Shown: positions 34,109-41,960 of the stretch, one piece after another | Numbering within the stretch: position 1 is the first letter of the stretch | Layout of the letters: every line of letters starts with the position of its first letter | Assembly: GCA_021294835.1 (NCBI GenBank) | Contig: JAJTDF010000019.1 | Span: 1 to 41,960 of the forward strand | DNA length: 41,960 bases | Origin: Planctomycetaceae bacterium | GTDB lineage: Bacteria > Planctomycetota > Phycisphaerae > Phycisphaerales > UBA1924 | Reading direction: 5' to 3' | Notes under the pieces: model-generated | The model's database searches: none | Told to the model about the DNA's origin: nothing | What the model saw: only the letters and a program-made list of their open reading frames with translations | Made by a program: the position numbers and the translations under genes

Positions 34109-35731
34109 TCAGCCAGCCGACGGGGCGGTGCCGGCTCTCAGCTGCCACTCCAGCGCGTCGAGATCGGGCAGTCGATCGCTGACGCCGGGCACGGCGAGGT
34201 GGCGGAGCATGTTTAGGCACTGTGCGCGGTGGTGCATGCCGTGCGCGGTGACATGCACGAGCATCGCCCCGAGCGTGAAGCGGCAGGGTGTCCCGCCGAG
34301 CGTGACATCGACCTGCGTGCCGAGCCCTCGCTGGCGAGCCCTCGCGGCGCTCGCTGCCAGATCCGCCGCCGCCCCTTCCAACAGCGTCCGGAGCTCCGCC
34401 GGCGTGCGCCGGGTTCCGTCCTCGATCGTCGGCCGCAACGCGCGGGGTGGTCCATCGATGCGATCAGCCCACCGCAGCATCGCACCGACGATATGGGTCA
34501 GTGTGTCGTGCAGCGATCCCGGGCCGATGTCACAACGCCGGTGCCACTGCTCTTCGCTCAGGCCGTCGCACGCACGCAGCACCTCGTCTGTCCCCCACGC
34601 GTCATGACCCAGCAGCAAGTCGAGCGGGTCCGCGGATCGCGCGGGCGGCACGGCGCCCTGCTTGACCAACGCCACCAGCAGCCCGTCGTACCCCTTGGCC
34701 CCGACGGTCTGAATACCGGCGGCATGCAGCCGGGGATGGCGCGAGATGAGGTCCATCATCGTCCGAACGCCATTGACATTCGGGTCACCGGTGCCGGCTT
34801 CGATGACGCGGCCCCTGCAGATGGCATTATCGACGATGATGACGGTCCCGGTGCGGGACAAGGCGACCGCGCGTTCGAGGTACTGCGGGCAACTCTGCTT
34901 GTCCGCGTCGATGAAGATCAGGTCAAACGGCGGCACGCCCGCGGCGATCAGCGTGTCGAGCGACTGTGCCGCCGGACCCGTCATCACCTCGACCCGCGCT
35001 GAAGGACCAGCGCCGTCGATATTCTCCCGCGCCAGCCGCGCCCGGTCCGGATCCAGCTCCAGCGTCACCATCTCGCCACCCGGCGGCAGGGCCCGCGCGA
35101 GCCAGATCGCGCTGTAGCCCGCGAGCGTACCGACCTCAAGGATGCGCCTCGCGCCGATCGCCCGGGCCAGCACCTCGAGCAGGCGTCCCTGCGCGGGCGC
35201 CACGGCGATCTCCGGAAGGCCGGCCTGCGCCGCCGATGTAATCGTCCGCGTCAGTGCCTCGTCGGCGGGAGCAAGCCATCCCTCAAGCGCCCGATCGACC
35301 GCGTTCCACATCGCCTGCTGCGATTTCTCGGACACGGGGATGTTCCAGACGCGGCCGTAGACCAGCTCGACCGAGTTGCCGGCGGGATCGCGGACGTAGA
35401 GGGAGCGTCCGCCGAGCGGCCACTCGACCTCACGCTCGATCGCGATGCCGCACTCGGCAAGTCGCTCGCGCCAGGCCTGGAGATCCGGAACCGAAAGGGC
35501 CACGTGCCCCTCGCCCGTCGCTCCGTGACTGGGCACCTGTTCGTGCGGCGAACGGCTCTTTGCGGCATCGAACACGATGAGCACGGATTCGTCGTTGACC
35601 CGGAACACCGCACCACGATCACCGTTGCGAGGCAGGGGCTCCAAGCCGAGTACACCCGCGTAGAACGCCTCCACCGCGCTCAGTTCGGGGGCGTACAGGA
35701 TCGTCTCGTAGACACGAGTAATCGATGGCAT
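34109..35731 (-). CDS. VOC / O-methyltransferase / DinB triple fusion
   Basis: One 540-residue frame joins three domains usually found apart. Residues 1-125 are a VOC (glyoxalase/bleomycin-resistance) fold with FYAGVLGLEPL, HVALSVPDLQAWRERL and RDPAGNSVELV. Residues 130-355 are a family-3 SAM O-methyltransferase (CCoAOMT-like): AQGRLLEVLAR, ILEVGTLAGYSAIWLARALP, FDLIFIDADK, VIIVDN and KGYDGLLVALV. Residues 365-535 are DinB-like, with His in TLTHIVGAML and MHHRAQCLNML. No stops or frameshifts break it, and the motifs in every domain look intact. ATG 35731 is taken rather than a TTG three codons upstream. The substrate is unknown; a combined detoxification enzyme is inference. Confidence 0.85.
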   Translation of the reverse strand: MPSITRVYETILYAPELSAVEAFYAGVLGLEPLPRNGDRGAVFRVNDESVLIVFDAAKSRSPHEQVPSHGATGEGHVALSVPDLQAWRERLAECGIAIEREVEWPLGGRSLYVRDPAGNSVELVYGRVWNIPVSEKSQQAMWNAVDRALEGWLAPADEALTRTITSAAQAGLPEIAVAPAQGRLLEVLARAIGARRILEVGTLAGYSAIWLARALPPGGEMVTLELDPDRARLARENIDGAGPSARVEVMTGPAAQSLDTLIAAGVPPFDLIFIDADKQSCPQYLERAVALSRTGTVIIVDNAICRGRVIEAGTGDPNVNGVRTMMDLISRHPRLHAAGIQTVGAKGYDGLLVALVKQGAVPPARSADPLDLLLGHDAWGTDEVLRACDGLSEEQWHRRCDIGPGSLHDTLTHIVGAMLRWADRIDGPPRALRPTIEDGTRRTPAELRTLLEGAAADLAASAARARQRGLGTQVDVTLGGTPCRFTLGAMLVHVTAHGMHHRAQCLNMLRHLAVPGVSDRLPDLDALEWQLRAGTAPSAG

Positions 35732-35792
35732 GGGAACCAATGGTATTCGAGGTCCTGCCGGGTGTACTCCTTGGCCTGCGCGCCCTTCAACC

Positions 35793-35798
35793 TACCCT
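35793..35798 (+). promoter_or_regulatory. -10 element TACCCT, leaderless-type
   Basis: TACCCT ends 7 nt before ATG 35806, as in the genes at 8631 and 13411. Confidence 0.4.
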
Positions 35799-35805
35799 CA
35801 ACACC

Positions 35806-36246
35806 ATGCCCATCACGATCACGCTCGATCCAGCCCGTCAGGACCTCGACGCCATCCACCGGTTCCTCGCCGGCACCTACTGGTCGCCCGGCATCCGGCG
35901 CGACATCGTCGCCGAGGCCCTGCGGAACAGCATCACCGCAGTCGCGATCGAAGACACGACGGGAGGAACGATCGGTCTGGCCCGCGTCGTCACGGACCGG
36001 GCGACTTTCGCATGGCTGTGCGACGTCTTTGTTGATGAGCGATGGCGCGGGCAGGGCGTCGCGCGAAGGCTCTTGGAGGCGCTGGAAAGCCACCCGCAGC
36101 TCGCGGGACTGCGTCGGTGGTGCCTCGCGACGCGCGACGCGGCCGGGCTGTACGAGAAGTTCGGCTACACGCGCATCCCGCCAGAGCGACTGTGGATGGA
36201 GAAGGTCGGACCCAAGGAACGATGGCAGGAGCCGGCTGCACATTAA
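35806..36246 (+). CDS. GNAT-family N-acetyltransferase
   Basis: The 146-residue product is a GNAT acetyltransferase: it opens with a short strand and the TYWSPGIRRDIVAEAL helix, followed by IGLARVVTD, FAWLCDVFVDERWRGQGVARRLL (acetyl-CoA pyrophosphate loop RGQGVA) and ATRDAAGLYEKFGY. The WSPGIRR start is typical of a subgroup with unknown amine substrates. It is divergent from the triple-fusion gene with 74 bp between the starts. Confidence 0.92.
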   Translation: MPITITLDPARQDLDAIHRFLAGTYWSPGIRRDIVAEALRNSITAVAIEDTTGGTIGLARVVTDRATFAWLCDVFVDERWRGQGVARRLLEALESHPQLAGLRRWCLATRDAAGLYEKFGYTRIPPERLWMEKVGPKERWQEPAAH

Positions 36247-36280
36247 GCCGCCTTGCCCGCGCCGCATAATGAGGTGGTTC

Positions 36281-37330
36281 ATGAAGCGCAAGATCGTGTT
36301 CGCCATCATGCTGGCATGCTGCTCGTACGCTACGGCCCAGCAAGGGACACCGCAGCCCTCAATCCAGCCAGAGCCGCCAACGCAGGCCGCGGCGCCCAAG
36401 ATCACCGACAAGCTCAGATCGGACGCTGACGCGCTCACGCCGATCGTTCCCTCCGCTCTCGCGCGGGAGTTCCTCGCCGCGACGAGCAGACTCTCCGAGC
36501 CGTCAACGCGGACGGTCTACCGCAACCGCGAGAAGGGAATCGCGGTCTCCAAGCGTGTCTATGAGACCATGAATGCGGATGACAAGGCGACGCTCACCCC
36601 GCGCGAATGTACGCCCGAGTTCTACTACGAAACAGGCTATGGCTCGCCGCTGGTCTACGCACGGGTCCTCGATCTCGCCGCGCCCCACGTGTCCCGAGGG
36701 TCCAGGCCGAGGGTCCTCGACTACGGCTACGGCACCATCGGCCAGCTTCAGCTCCTCGCCCACTGCGGCTTCGACGCGCACGGTGTCGACGTCGAGCCGC
36801 TCTTCGCGGCCCTCTACAGCGAGCCCGGCGACACCGGCGTCATGGGCGACGGCTCCGTCTCGATCCACACCGGTCAGTGGCCCGCGGAGGAACCGCTGCG
36901 GAAGGCAGTCGGCGACGGCTTCACGCTCATCACCAGCAAGAACACCCTCAAGAATGGCTACATCCACCCGTCGCCCCCGCCGGGCCAGACGGTCGATCCG
37001 AAGCGGCTCGTCCACCTCGGCGTGAGCAACGAAGAGTTCGTGAAGCACATCCACGACGCGCTGCGGCCGGGTGGCGTCTTCGTCATCTACAACATCTGCC
37101 CGCCCCAGAACCCGCCCGACAAGGAGTTCATCCCTTGGGCGGACGGGACGACGCCCTTCCCTCGCGAGATGTTCCAGAAGCAGGGCTTCGAGGTCATCGC
37201 CTTCGACGCGCTCGATCAGGACTGGGTCATCGACTGCTTCGAGAAACTCGGCTACGCGGAGGGCAAGTCCCGCGACGAACTGAAGAAGTCGTACTTCTGC
37301 TGGTACACCATCGTCCGACGCAAGCCGTGA
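36281..37330 (+). CDS. Exported SAM-methyltransferase-fold protein
   Basis: The 349-residue product has a signal peptide (MKRKIVFAIMLACCSYATAQ) and a Pro/Gln linker, then a class I methyltransferase fold with motif I VLDYGYGTIGQLQLL, an acidic motif II DAHGVDVEPLFAALY, and a post-motif LRPGGVFVIYNICPP. SAM is cytoplasmic, so an exported methyltransferase is unusual. Motif I has Tyr/Ile instead of the usual Gly-rich run, so it may bind another ligand. GAGG precedes ATG 36281. A longer frame back to 35504 is a shadow of neighbouring genes. Confidence 0.7.
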   Translation: MKRKIVFAIMLACCSYATAQQGTPQPSIQPEPPTQAAAPKITDKLRSDADALTPIVPSALAREFLAATSRLSEPSTRTVYRNREKGIAVSKRVYETMNADDKATLTPRECTPEFYYETGYGSPLVYARVLDLAAPHVSRGSRPRVLDYGYGTIGQLQLLAHCGFDAHGVDVEPLFAALYSEPGDTGVMGDGSVSIHTGQWPAEEPLRKAVGDGFTLITSKNTLKNGYIHPSPPPGQTVDPKRLVHLGVSNEEFVKHIHDALRPGGVFVIYNICPPQNPPDKEFIPWADGTTPFPREMFQKQGFEVIAFDALDQDWVIDCFEKLGYAEGKSRDELKKSYFCWYTIVRRKP

Positions 37331-37449
37331 TGCGGGAGAACGCTCCGTGAGCGCGGTCGCTTCCGTACGTGCCGCACCAACTCGCGCATCGCGACCACTC
37401 GTCGTCACTCCCGACGCGCTCGTGCATATCGATTGACTCGGAGACCTGC

Positions 37450-37806
37450 ATGATGAGCGTCGTCACCAGTCAAACCGCGGAGCACCCCGTCTGGCGTGGC
37501 GATTGCCACCTCTGGCACCTTCTCAAGTCCCCGGGACTCAGCGTGATCCAGGAGCGGGTCTCCTCCGGCCGCCATGAAGTGCGCCACTGCCATCATCACG
37601 CCCATCAGTTCTTCTCCGCACTCTCGGCACGAGCGACGCTGGAGGCGGATAGACGTACCGTCGTGCTTGCCAGACATCATGGTTTGTCCGTCGCGGCCCG
37701 GGTGCCGCCCCGACTCAGCAACAGAGATTCGTACGATTTCGTGCTCGTGCTGGTCTCCACACCGCCCAGTCACGGCGACCGCGTTGTCGTCGAGGAGGCA
37801 CCATGA
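37450..37806 (+). CDS. Cupin-domain protein, degenerate metal site
   Basis: The 118-residue product follows the small cupin pattern WHLLKSPGLSVIQERVSSGRHEVRH..HQFFSALS..RATLE, ending TPPSHGDRVVVEE. The His-rich loop RHCHHHAHQF supplies ligands, but the usual second-motif glycines and the final GVPHQ are altered to RVPPRLSN, so the metal site may be incomplete. GGAG precedes the ATG at 7 nt. Its stop overlaps the next cupin by 4 nt. Confidence 0.7.
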   Translation: MMSVVTSQTAEHPVWRGDCHLWHLLKSPGLSVIQERVSSGRHEVRHCHHHAHQFFSALSARATLEADRRTVVLARHHGLSVAARVPPRLSNRDSYDFVLVLVSTPPSHGDRVVVEEAP

Positions 37807-38246
37807 ATCCGCTGATGATCGGCCCCGGCGTGGGCGAGGACTTCGGCAATGGTCTGGTCCGTCGCGTGTCGACCGCGAGCACCGGCGGCGCGTGGTGCGC
37901 ATTCGAGGTCACGCTCGGGCCAGGCGAGGGCGTGCCCCTGCATGTGCACGCGCGGGACGACGAGATGCACTACGTGCTCGAGGGAGAGATCGATTTCCAG
38001 TGCGGCGACCAGGTCTTCGCGGCCCAGGCAGGCGCGATGGCGAGTCTTCCCCGCGGCATTCCGCACGCGGTCCGCAATCGCTCGGCCGCGCCGGCACGGT
38101 TCCTGACCTTGTTCTTCCCGGGCGGCTTCGATGACTTTGTCGCCGAGCTCAACCGCCTGAGGCTTGCCGACGCGGCCGATGAAGCCAAGCGAGACGAGAT
38201 CCGTGCGAAGTACGGCATCCGCTTCATTCGTCCTCAGAGCCCGTGA
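37803..38246 (+). CDS. Cupin-domain protein
   Basis: The 147-residue product is a cupin with both motifs intact: PLHVHARDDEMHYVLEGEIDF (HxH-x(3-5)-E) and PRGIPHAVRN. These ligate a divalent metal, as in quercetinase- and germin-type cupins. A C-terminal helical segment rich in Ala, Glu and Arg follows (FDDFVAELNRL). GAGGAGG precedes the ATG, and the ATGA overlap couples it to the previous cupin. The substrate is not evident. Confidence 0.9.
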   Translation: MNPLMIGPGVGEDFGNGLVRRVSTASTGGAWCAFEVTLGPGEGVPLHVHARDDEMHYVLEGEIDFQCGDQVFAAQAGAMASLPRGIPHAVRNRSAAPARFLTLFFPGGFDDFVAELNRLRLADAADEAKRDEIRAKYGIRFIRPQSP

Positions 38247-38292
38247 GGATGCCGTCTCGCACGAGCCACTCTCACACAATGAGCCATACGAC

Positions 38293-39087
38293 ATGGACGC
38301 CGAAGCATTTTCTGTTCGTACCTTCGTCGGGCCCGGCCTCGCGGGCGGGCCCACGGCCGTCTTTCTCCTCCCGCACGCCCCGGCCGATGACCTCATGCTG
38401 CACATGGCCCGGAAGGCGGATGTTGCGGTCACCACATTCCTGTTCCCATCCGATCGGGCCGACGCCCGGTACGCCATCCGCTACTGCACCCCCGTTCTGC
38501 CGATCACCGCGTGCGGCCACGCCACCCTTGCCGCCGCACACGTGGCCTTCGGAGTGACCGGACAGAGCACGCTGGTGTTCGACGGGCCGCAGTGCCTGTT
38601 GCCCGTCTCGAAGACCGATGATGGTCGGATCGTCATGCGCTACCCCAAATACCAGACCGTGCCGTACGCCTCTCCCGCCCCGCTCCTCGCGGCCCTGGGA
38701 ATCGATCGTCCCCTGGCCTCGGACCACTGCAGCGAACTGCACGCGCTGTTCCTCGAACTCCAGCCGGCCGCTCTGCGCCGGCTCAGGCCCGATTTCCCGC
38801 GATTGACCGCGAGCTGCGACATGTTCCAGGAAGTCGTCGTCTCGGCCGTCGCCGACACGGCCGGCCACGATTACATGTTCCGATGCTTCGGGCCATGGAT
38901 GGGCATCGACGAGGATCCGGCGACCGGCTCGGTCCATGGCGTGCTCGCACACTACTGGGCACGCCGAAGGGCAACCAGCGCCTTGCGGGTCCTGCAGGTC
39001 TCGGCGGAGGGCGCCGAAATGCACGTGACCGCCCTGCCCGACGCCACTCTGGTCGCGGGTCGCTCCGAGCTGATCGCATATCACTGA
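38293..39087 (+). CDS. PhzF-family protein without catalytic Glu
   Basis: The 264-residue product has the PhzF/diaminopimelate-epimerase fold: FSVRTFVGPGLAGGPTAVF, YCTPVLPITACGHATLAAAH, and the second-half loop DEDPATGSVHG. The N-terminal GGN motif reads GGP, and the segment equal to NLSETTF reads DVAVTTF, so the catalytic Glu45 of PhzF is Val46 here. The protein may be inactive as an isomerase or work differently. There is no ribosome site. It lies 46 bp after the cupin pair on the same strand. Confidence 0.85.
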   Translation: MDAEAFSVRTFVGPGLAGGPTAVFLLPHAPADDLMLHMARKADVAVTTFLFPSDRADARYAIRYCTPVLPITACGHATLAAAHVAFGVTGQSTLVFDGPQCLLPVSKTDDGRIVMRYPKYQTVPYASPAPLLAALGIDRPLASDHCSELHALFLELQPAALRRLRPDFPRLTASCDMFQEVVVSAVADTAGHDYMFRCFGPWMGIDEDPATGSVHGVLAHYWARRRATSALRVLQVSAEGAEMHVTALPDATLVAGRSELIAYH

Positions 39088-39223
39088 CGACGCGTCGCCG
39101 CCGGGTACCACAAGGGGTCCTATTCTGCGTTGGCCTGCGGCCCGGACCGGCCGTCGCCGCGAACTACCCGCGTACGACGCGTTCGTTTCCTGCGGCGTTT
39201 CGGCACAAAGGAGGATTGTCGCC

Positions 39224-40021
39224 ATGACTTCCGTCCGCATCGCCCTCGCCAACATCCGTGTGCCCTCGACGCCCGAGGAGTCGGTGAGCCTGGCGAGATC
39301 GGCTGTGGCCGAAGCAGGCCAGCGCGGTGCACTGGTGCTCTGCTTTCCCGAGTGCTACGTCCCGGGATACCGGTGGCCAGGTTCGGCAGCTCCGATCCCT
39401 GAGGACGGGTTTCTCGAGCAGGCGTGGGCCGCCGTCGCGGATGCCGCCCGGGCCGCCCGCATGACGGTTGTTCTGGGTACCGAGCGAGCTACCCCGATCG
39501 GCCGGCAGATCACCACGTGCGTCATCAACGCCGACGGCGCGGTCGCGGGATGGCAGGACAAGTGCCAGATCGATCCTTCCGAGGAGTCCACATACCCCGC
39601 GCTGGGCTCGCAGCGACGGATCTTCACGGCCGGCCCCCTCACCTTCGGCGTTGTGATCTGCCACGAAGGGTGGCGATATCCGGAAACGGTGCGCTGGGCG
39701 GCACGCCGCGGAGCGCAGGTAGTCTTTCATCCGCACGCGCATGTCGCCGACCATGGGAGCTACCGACCGACGCGCTTCGCGGATCCCGCCAACACGTTCC
39801 ATGAGAAAGCGATCCTGTGCCGCGCCGCCGAGAACACCTGCTACTTCGCGTCGGTGAACGCCGCGAGTGAAGGCTCCGGCACGACATCCGCGATCGCCAA
39901 CCCGGACGGCACGCTGCTGAGCTTCCAGCCATATGGTCACGACGGCCTGCTCGTAGCCGACCTTGACCTCGACGCGGCGACTGGCCTGCTCGCGCAACGA
40001 TTCCGGACATCGCCGCTGTAA
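39224..40021 (+). CDS. Carbon-nitrogen hydrolase (nitrilase family)
   Basis: The 265-residue product belongs to the nitrilase superfamily, which hydrolyses amides or carbamoyl groups. The catalytic triad is visible: Glu43 in FPECYVPGY, Lys113 in WQDKCQID and Cys146 in GVVICHEGWRYPE. A second Glu occurs later in the usual place (HEKAILCRAAENTCYF). GGAGG lies 8 nt before the ATG. It is followed by the DUF3088 gene after 10 bp, probably in one operon. Confidence 0.92.
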   Translation: MTSVRIALANIRVPSTPEESVSLARSAVAEAGQRGALVLCFPECYVPGYRWPGSAAPIPEDGFLEQAWAAVADAARAARMTVVLGTERATPIGRQITTCVINADGAVAGWQDKCQIDPSEESTYPALGSQRRIFTAGPLTFGVVICHEGWRYPETVRWAARRGAQVVFHPHAHVADHGSYRPTRFADPANTFHEKAILCRAAENTCYFASVNAASEGSGTTSAIANPDGTLLSFQPYGHDGLLVADLDLDAATGLLAQRFRTSPL

Positions 40022-40031
40022 CAGCCGGTCC

Positions 40032-40436
40032 ATGCCTTCCCCAACCACCCCCACACATCGTCCCCTCGCAGACCCGCAAATGGACATTCTCTTCCTGCTT
40101 ACGCCCGGCTTCACCGACAGCGCCCGCGACTGCGAGGGCAAGAAGTACTACTGCCCCGACTGTGCGTTCCTCGAAGGCGTGCTCGGCTGCTGCCCCGAGT
40201 TGCGCAGGCAGCTCGACATCCGGTACATCGCGTACCCGAGGCCACGCCGCGAGATCGTCGCACTCGTCGGTGACGCGCACCAGGGGTGCCCGAACCTGAT
40301 CTTGGATCCCGCGAACCACACGTTTGTGAACGCGGAGAAGTTCCACCGCTTCGGCGAGCGCCTGCACTCTACCGATACGAAGGTGATCGTCGACTACCTG
40401 GCCGAGCGATACGGCGTGCTGGTCGCACACTTCTGA
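40032..40436 (+). CDS. DUF3088 thioredoxin-fold-like protein
   Basis: The 134-residue product matches DUF3088: FLLTPGFTD, the CxxC block KYYCPDCAFLEGVLGCCPEL, RYIAYPRPRREIVALVGDAHQGCPNLIL and a C-terminal KVIVDYLAERYGVLVAHF. The layout is that of a small thioredoxin-fold protein with an active CxxC. No role is established. ATG 40080 (MDILFLL) gives the usual family length; ATG 40032 is used because it lies 10 bp after the nitrilase stop. Neither has a ribosome site. Confidence 0.8.
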   Translation: MPSPTTPTHRPLADPQMDILFLLTPGFTDSARDCEGKKYYCPDCAFLEGVLGCCPELRRQLDIRYIAYPRPRREIVALVGDAHQGCPNLILDPANHTFVNAEKFHRFGERLHSTDTKVIVDYLAERYGVLVAHF

Positions 40437-41062
40437 AGCGACGCGATATGACAGAAAGAGGCTTTTCTCGGTCGTTCGGGTCGAAGAAGTCTCTCACATC
40501 GTCTGGATCTGTTCAGCGTACCCCTGTCAAGGATCACCATAGATGAAGACACCATCAACGCTGTCAAAGAACATCGCACTGATCCGGAGCCTGGCGGCGG
40601 CAAGGTGATCCGCTTCCAGCAGTATGCGGACACGCTGCACGTCGCGAAGGTCATGGGGAGGGCCTGACCAGTGAGCGACGTACCCGTTCCGAGTTCCAGC
40701 GTGGTGTGCGGATCGAAACTGCGTTCGCATCGGCCCCCCGCTCGGAACGCCCTTGTCAACCCCACCGCTCCTCAACCCGAGACCCCGAGAGTTCGAGAGG
40801 ATCTCGACGCACCCATGACGAGACACCCGGTGTCCTGACCGGTTGGCTCTGAATCGGTCTCGAACCGAGAGCGCGGCGGGCCAAGCCCCGCAATCGCCAA
40901 ACCGTCCGGATTCTGCGGGCTTTCTGCCCCCCCCCCGACGCGAAGGGTAAAGCCGGCCGCGTGACAGCGAAACGACCCCACCGGGGGCGGGGTCAGAGGA
41001 CAACTTGGAGGGAGACTCGGCGGGTTGGGGGTCGCAAGAGCAACTTCGAGTCAACTTCCAGC
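40437..41062. other. Intergenic region with possible gene remnant
   Basis: 626 bp. A short open stretch at about 40490-40668 (plus) reads like protein (RITIDEDTINAVKEHR, then FQQYADTLHVAKVMGRA) but has no start or ribosome site and looks like a decayed gene end. A run of ten C lies at 40927-40936. No other gene is supported. Confidence 0.35.
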
Positions 41063-41902
41063 ATGTCCTCACCACCGCCATCCGACAACCAGCCCACGGC
41101 CAGTTTCGAGACGCGCGACGGCGCGGGGCATGTGCCGCCGCCTGCGCACCCGGCCGCGCAACGTCCACCTGCTCCGTATAGCCCCGGCCAACGCCCGGGT
41201 GACTCGATCGGGCCTTACAAGCTCCTCGAAGTCCTCGGCGAGGGCGGCTTCGGCACGGTGTGGCTCGCGGAGCGACGCGAGCCCATGGTCCAGCGTGTCG
41301 CGCTGAAGATCATTAAGCCCGGCATGGACTCCAGAAGCGTCATCGCCCGCTTCGAGCAGGAGCGTCAGGCCCTTGCGGTGATGGACCATCCCAACGTCGC
41401 GCGGGTCCTCGACGGCGGCGTGACGCCGATGGGCGGCCCGTACTTCGTCATGGAGCACGTCAAGGGTGAGCCGATCACCGCCTTTGCCGATCGACACCGA
41501 CTGACGATCAAACAGCGGCTGGAACTCTTCATCCCCGTGTGCGAGGCCGTGCAGCACGCGCACATGAAGGGCATCATCCACCGCGACATCAAGCCCAGCA
41601 ACATTCTCGTCGCCCCCGGCGGCGACGGGCACACGCCGATCGTCAAGGTGATCGACTTCGGCGTCGCCAAAGCCATCCGCAGTTCGCTGACGGACAAGAC
41701 GGTCTTCACGGAACAAGGACAGCTCATCGGCACGCCGGAGTACATGAGCCCCGAGCAGGCGGAGATGGGATCGCTCGACATCGATACGCGGACGGACGTC
41801 TACTCGCTCGGTGTCGTGCTCTACGAACTGCTCAGCGGCACTCTGCCCTTTGACGCCAAGACGCTGCGCGCGGCCGACCCCGCTCGTCCCAGTCGTGGAT
41901 GA
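41063..41902 (+). CDS. Ser/Thr protein kinase, 3' truncated
   Basis: The 279-residue product is a Hanks-type kinase with a 50-residue Pro-rich N-terminus. Present are the Gly loop [22 protein letters not shown] lysine, [12 protein letters not shown] catalytic loop, VIDFGVAKA (DFG), [10 protein letters not shown] and [13 protein letters not shown]. The domain stops after [11 protein letters not shown], where family members continue; eight unrelated residues and a stop follow. Subdomains X-XI and any C-terminal domain are missing. The sequence beyond about 41876 matches an inverted transposase fragment, so the gene was cut by recombination or an insertion. An in-frame GTG at 40961 is an alternative start. 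Confidence 0.85.
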   Translation: MSSPPPSDNQPTASFETRDGAGHVPPPAHPAAQRPPAPYSPGQRPGDSIGPYKLLEVLGEGGFGTVWLAERREPMVQRVALKIIKPGMDSRSVIARFEQERQALAVMDHPNVARVLDGGVTPMGGPYFVMEHVKGEPITAFADRHRLTIKQRLELFIPVCEAVQHAHMKGIIHRDIKPSNILVAPGGDGHTPIVKVIDFGVAKAIRSSLTDKTVFTEQGQLIGTPEYMSPEQAEMGSLDIDTRTDVYSLGVVLYELLSGTLPFDAKTLRAADPARPSRG

Positions 41903-41960
41903 AGTCCACCGCCCAGACGTGGCCCTTGTATTGGGCCCGAAGGCGGAGTACGCCGTTGGC
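41832..41960 (-). pseudogene. IS3-like transposase fragment (rve core)
   Basis: Read from the right edge on the minus strand, the frame gives [20 protein letters not shown] then WDERGRP, the start of an IS3-type integrase core, with the first catalytic Asp in WAVDF. After RP it passes into the antisense of the kinase and ends at a stop at 41832. The N-terminal part lies beyond the window, and the other two catalytic residues are absent. It is therefore a truncated insertion sequence remnant. The family is recognised from a short motif only. Confidence 0.55.

Noticed and set aside
35504..36280. Plus-strand frame extending the exported methyltransferase upstream
   Set aside because: It crosses the triple-fusion and GNAT genes in the wrong frame and lacks homology; the signal peptide and ribosome site define ATG 36281.
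37450..38246. The two adjacent cupins as one frameshifted gene
   Set aside because: Each has its own ribosome site and full-length cupin fold; the ATGA overlap fits coupled separate genes.
40448..40546. Short ORF starting MTERGFSRSF
   Set aside because: 32 residues, no ribosome site, Ser/Lys-rich with no pattern.
1..41960. CRISPR array, rRNA genes, phage or plasmid genes
   Set aside because: No spaced direct repeats, rRNA-like segments, capsid, terminase or replication genes were seen.

Overview
The window is high-GC DNA with gene families and habits typical of Planctomycetota, most probably class Phycisphaerae. The pointers are a secreted protein ending in a proline/hydrophobic/poly-arginine sorting tail (19457-20353), an esterase with an EF-hand or dockerin-like tail (28917-30041), a eukaryotic-type Ser/Thr kinase (41063-41902), and many starts that lack a ribosome binding site. 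All calls are by eye from the sequence; no database search was run.

Layout. 1-13.4 kb is mostly housekeeping: an edge-truncated Pro/Ala-rich protein, a PhoU-like protein, a MarR regulator with a DUF1566 secreted protein, an STN-like secreted protein, tRNA-Thr(CGU), HflX, a large extracytoplasmic solute-binding-like protein, an SDR, thiS-thiG with a 34-residue membrane ORF behind them, a DUF4239 membrane protein, a DUF1569 protein and purC. 13.6-27 kb is a stress or dormancy cluster: tandem universal stress protein, DUF883 membrane protein, triple-BON protein, Hsp20, lipoprotein, an alpha/beta hydrolase coupled to a phosphoribosyltransferase, a host-attachment/baeRF-type protein, DUF2934, a CBS pair, a PAS-GAF-PAS histidine kinase with a NarL-type regulator, and a D-lactate dehydrogenase-like enzyme. 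The content recalls the mycobacterial DosR regulon, and I infer that the kinase/regulator pair controls the surrounding genes.

27-32.7 kb holds two secreted proteins and a PadR module: a PadR repressor gene whose promoter is bracketed by two matching inverted repeats, followed by two paralogous multi-TM proteins, the first carrying a permease-prefix-like soluble domain. 33.3-40.4 kb is a run of small-molecule proteins (RidA-like, three cupins, a VOC/O-methyltransferase/DinB triple fusion, GNAT, exported methyltransferase, PhzF-like, nitrilase, DUF3088), several lacking canonical active-site residues. The right edge has a Ser/Thr kinase cut off after subdomain IX and joined to an inverted fragment of an IS3-like transposase.

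The most unusual items are the VOC-OMT-DinB fusion, the PadR twin-operator module with its duplicated membrane proteins, the DosR-like cluster with candidate shared operators, the kinase/transposase junction, and a conserved -10 element placed 6-7 nt before ATG in six genes, which suggests leaderless transcripts.
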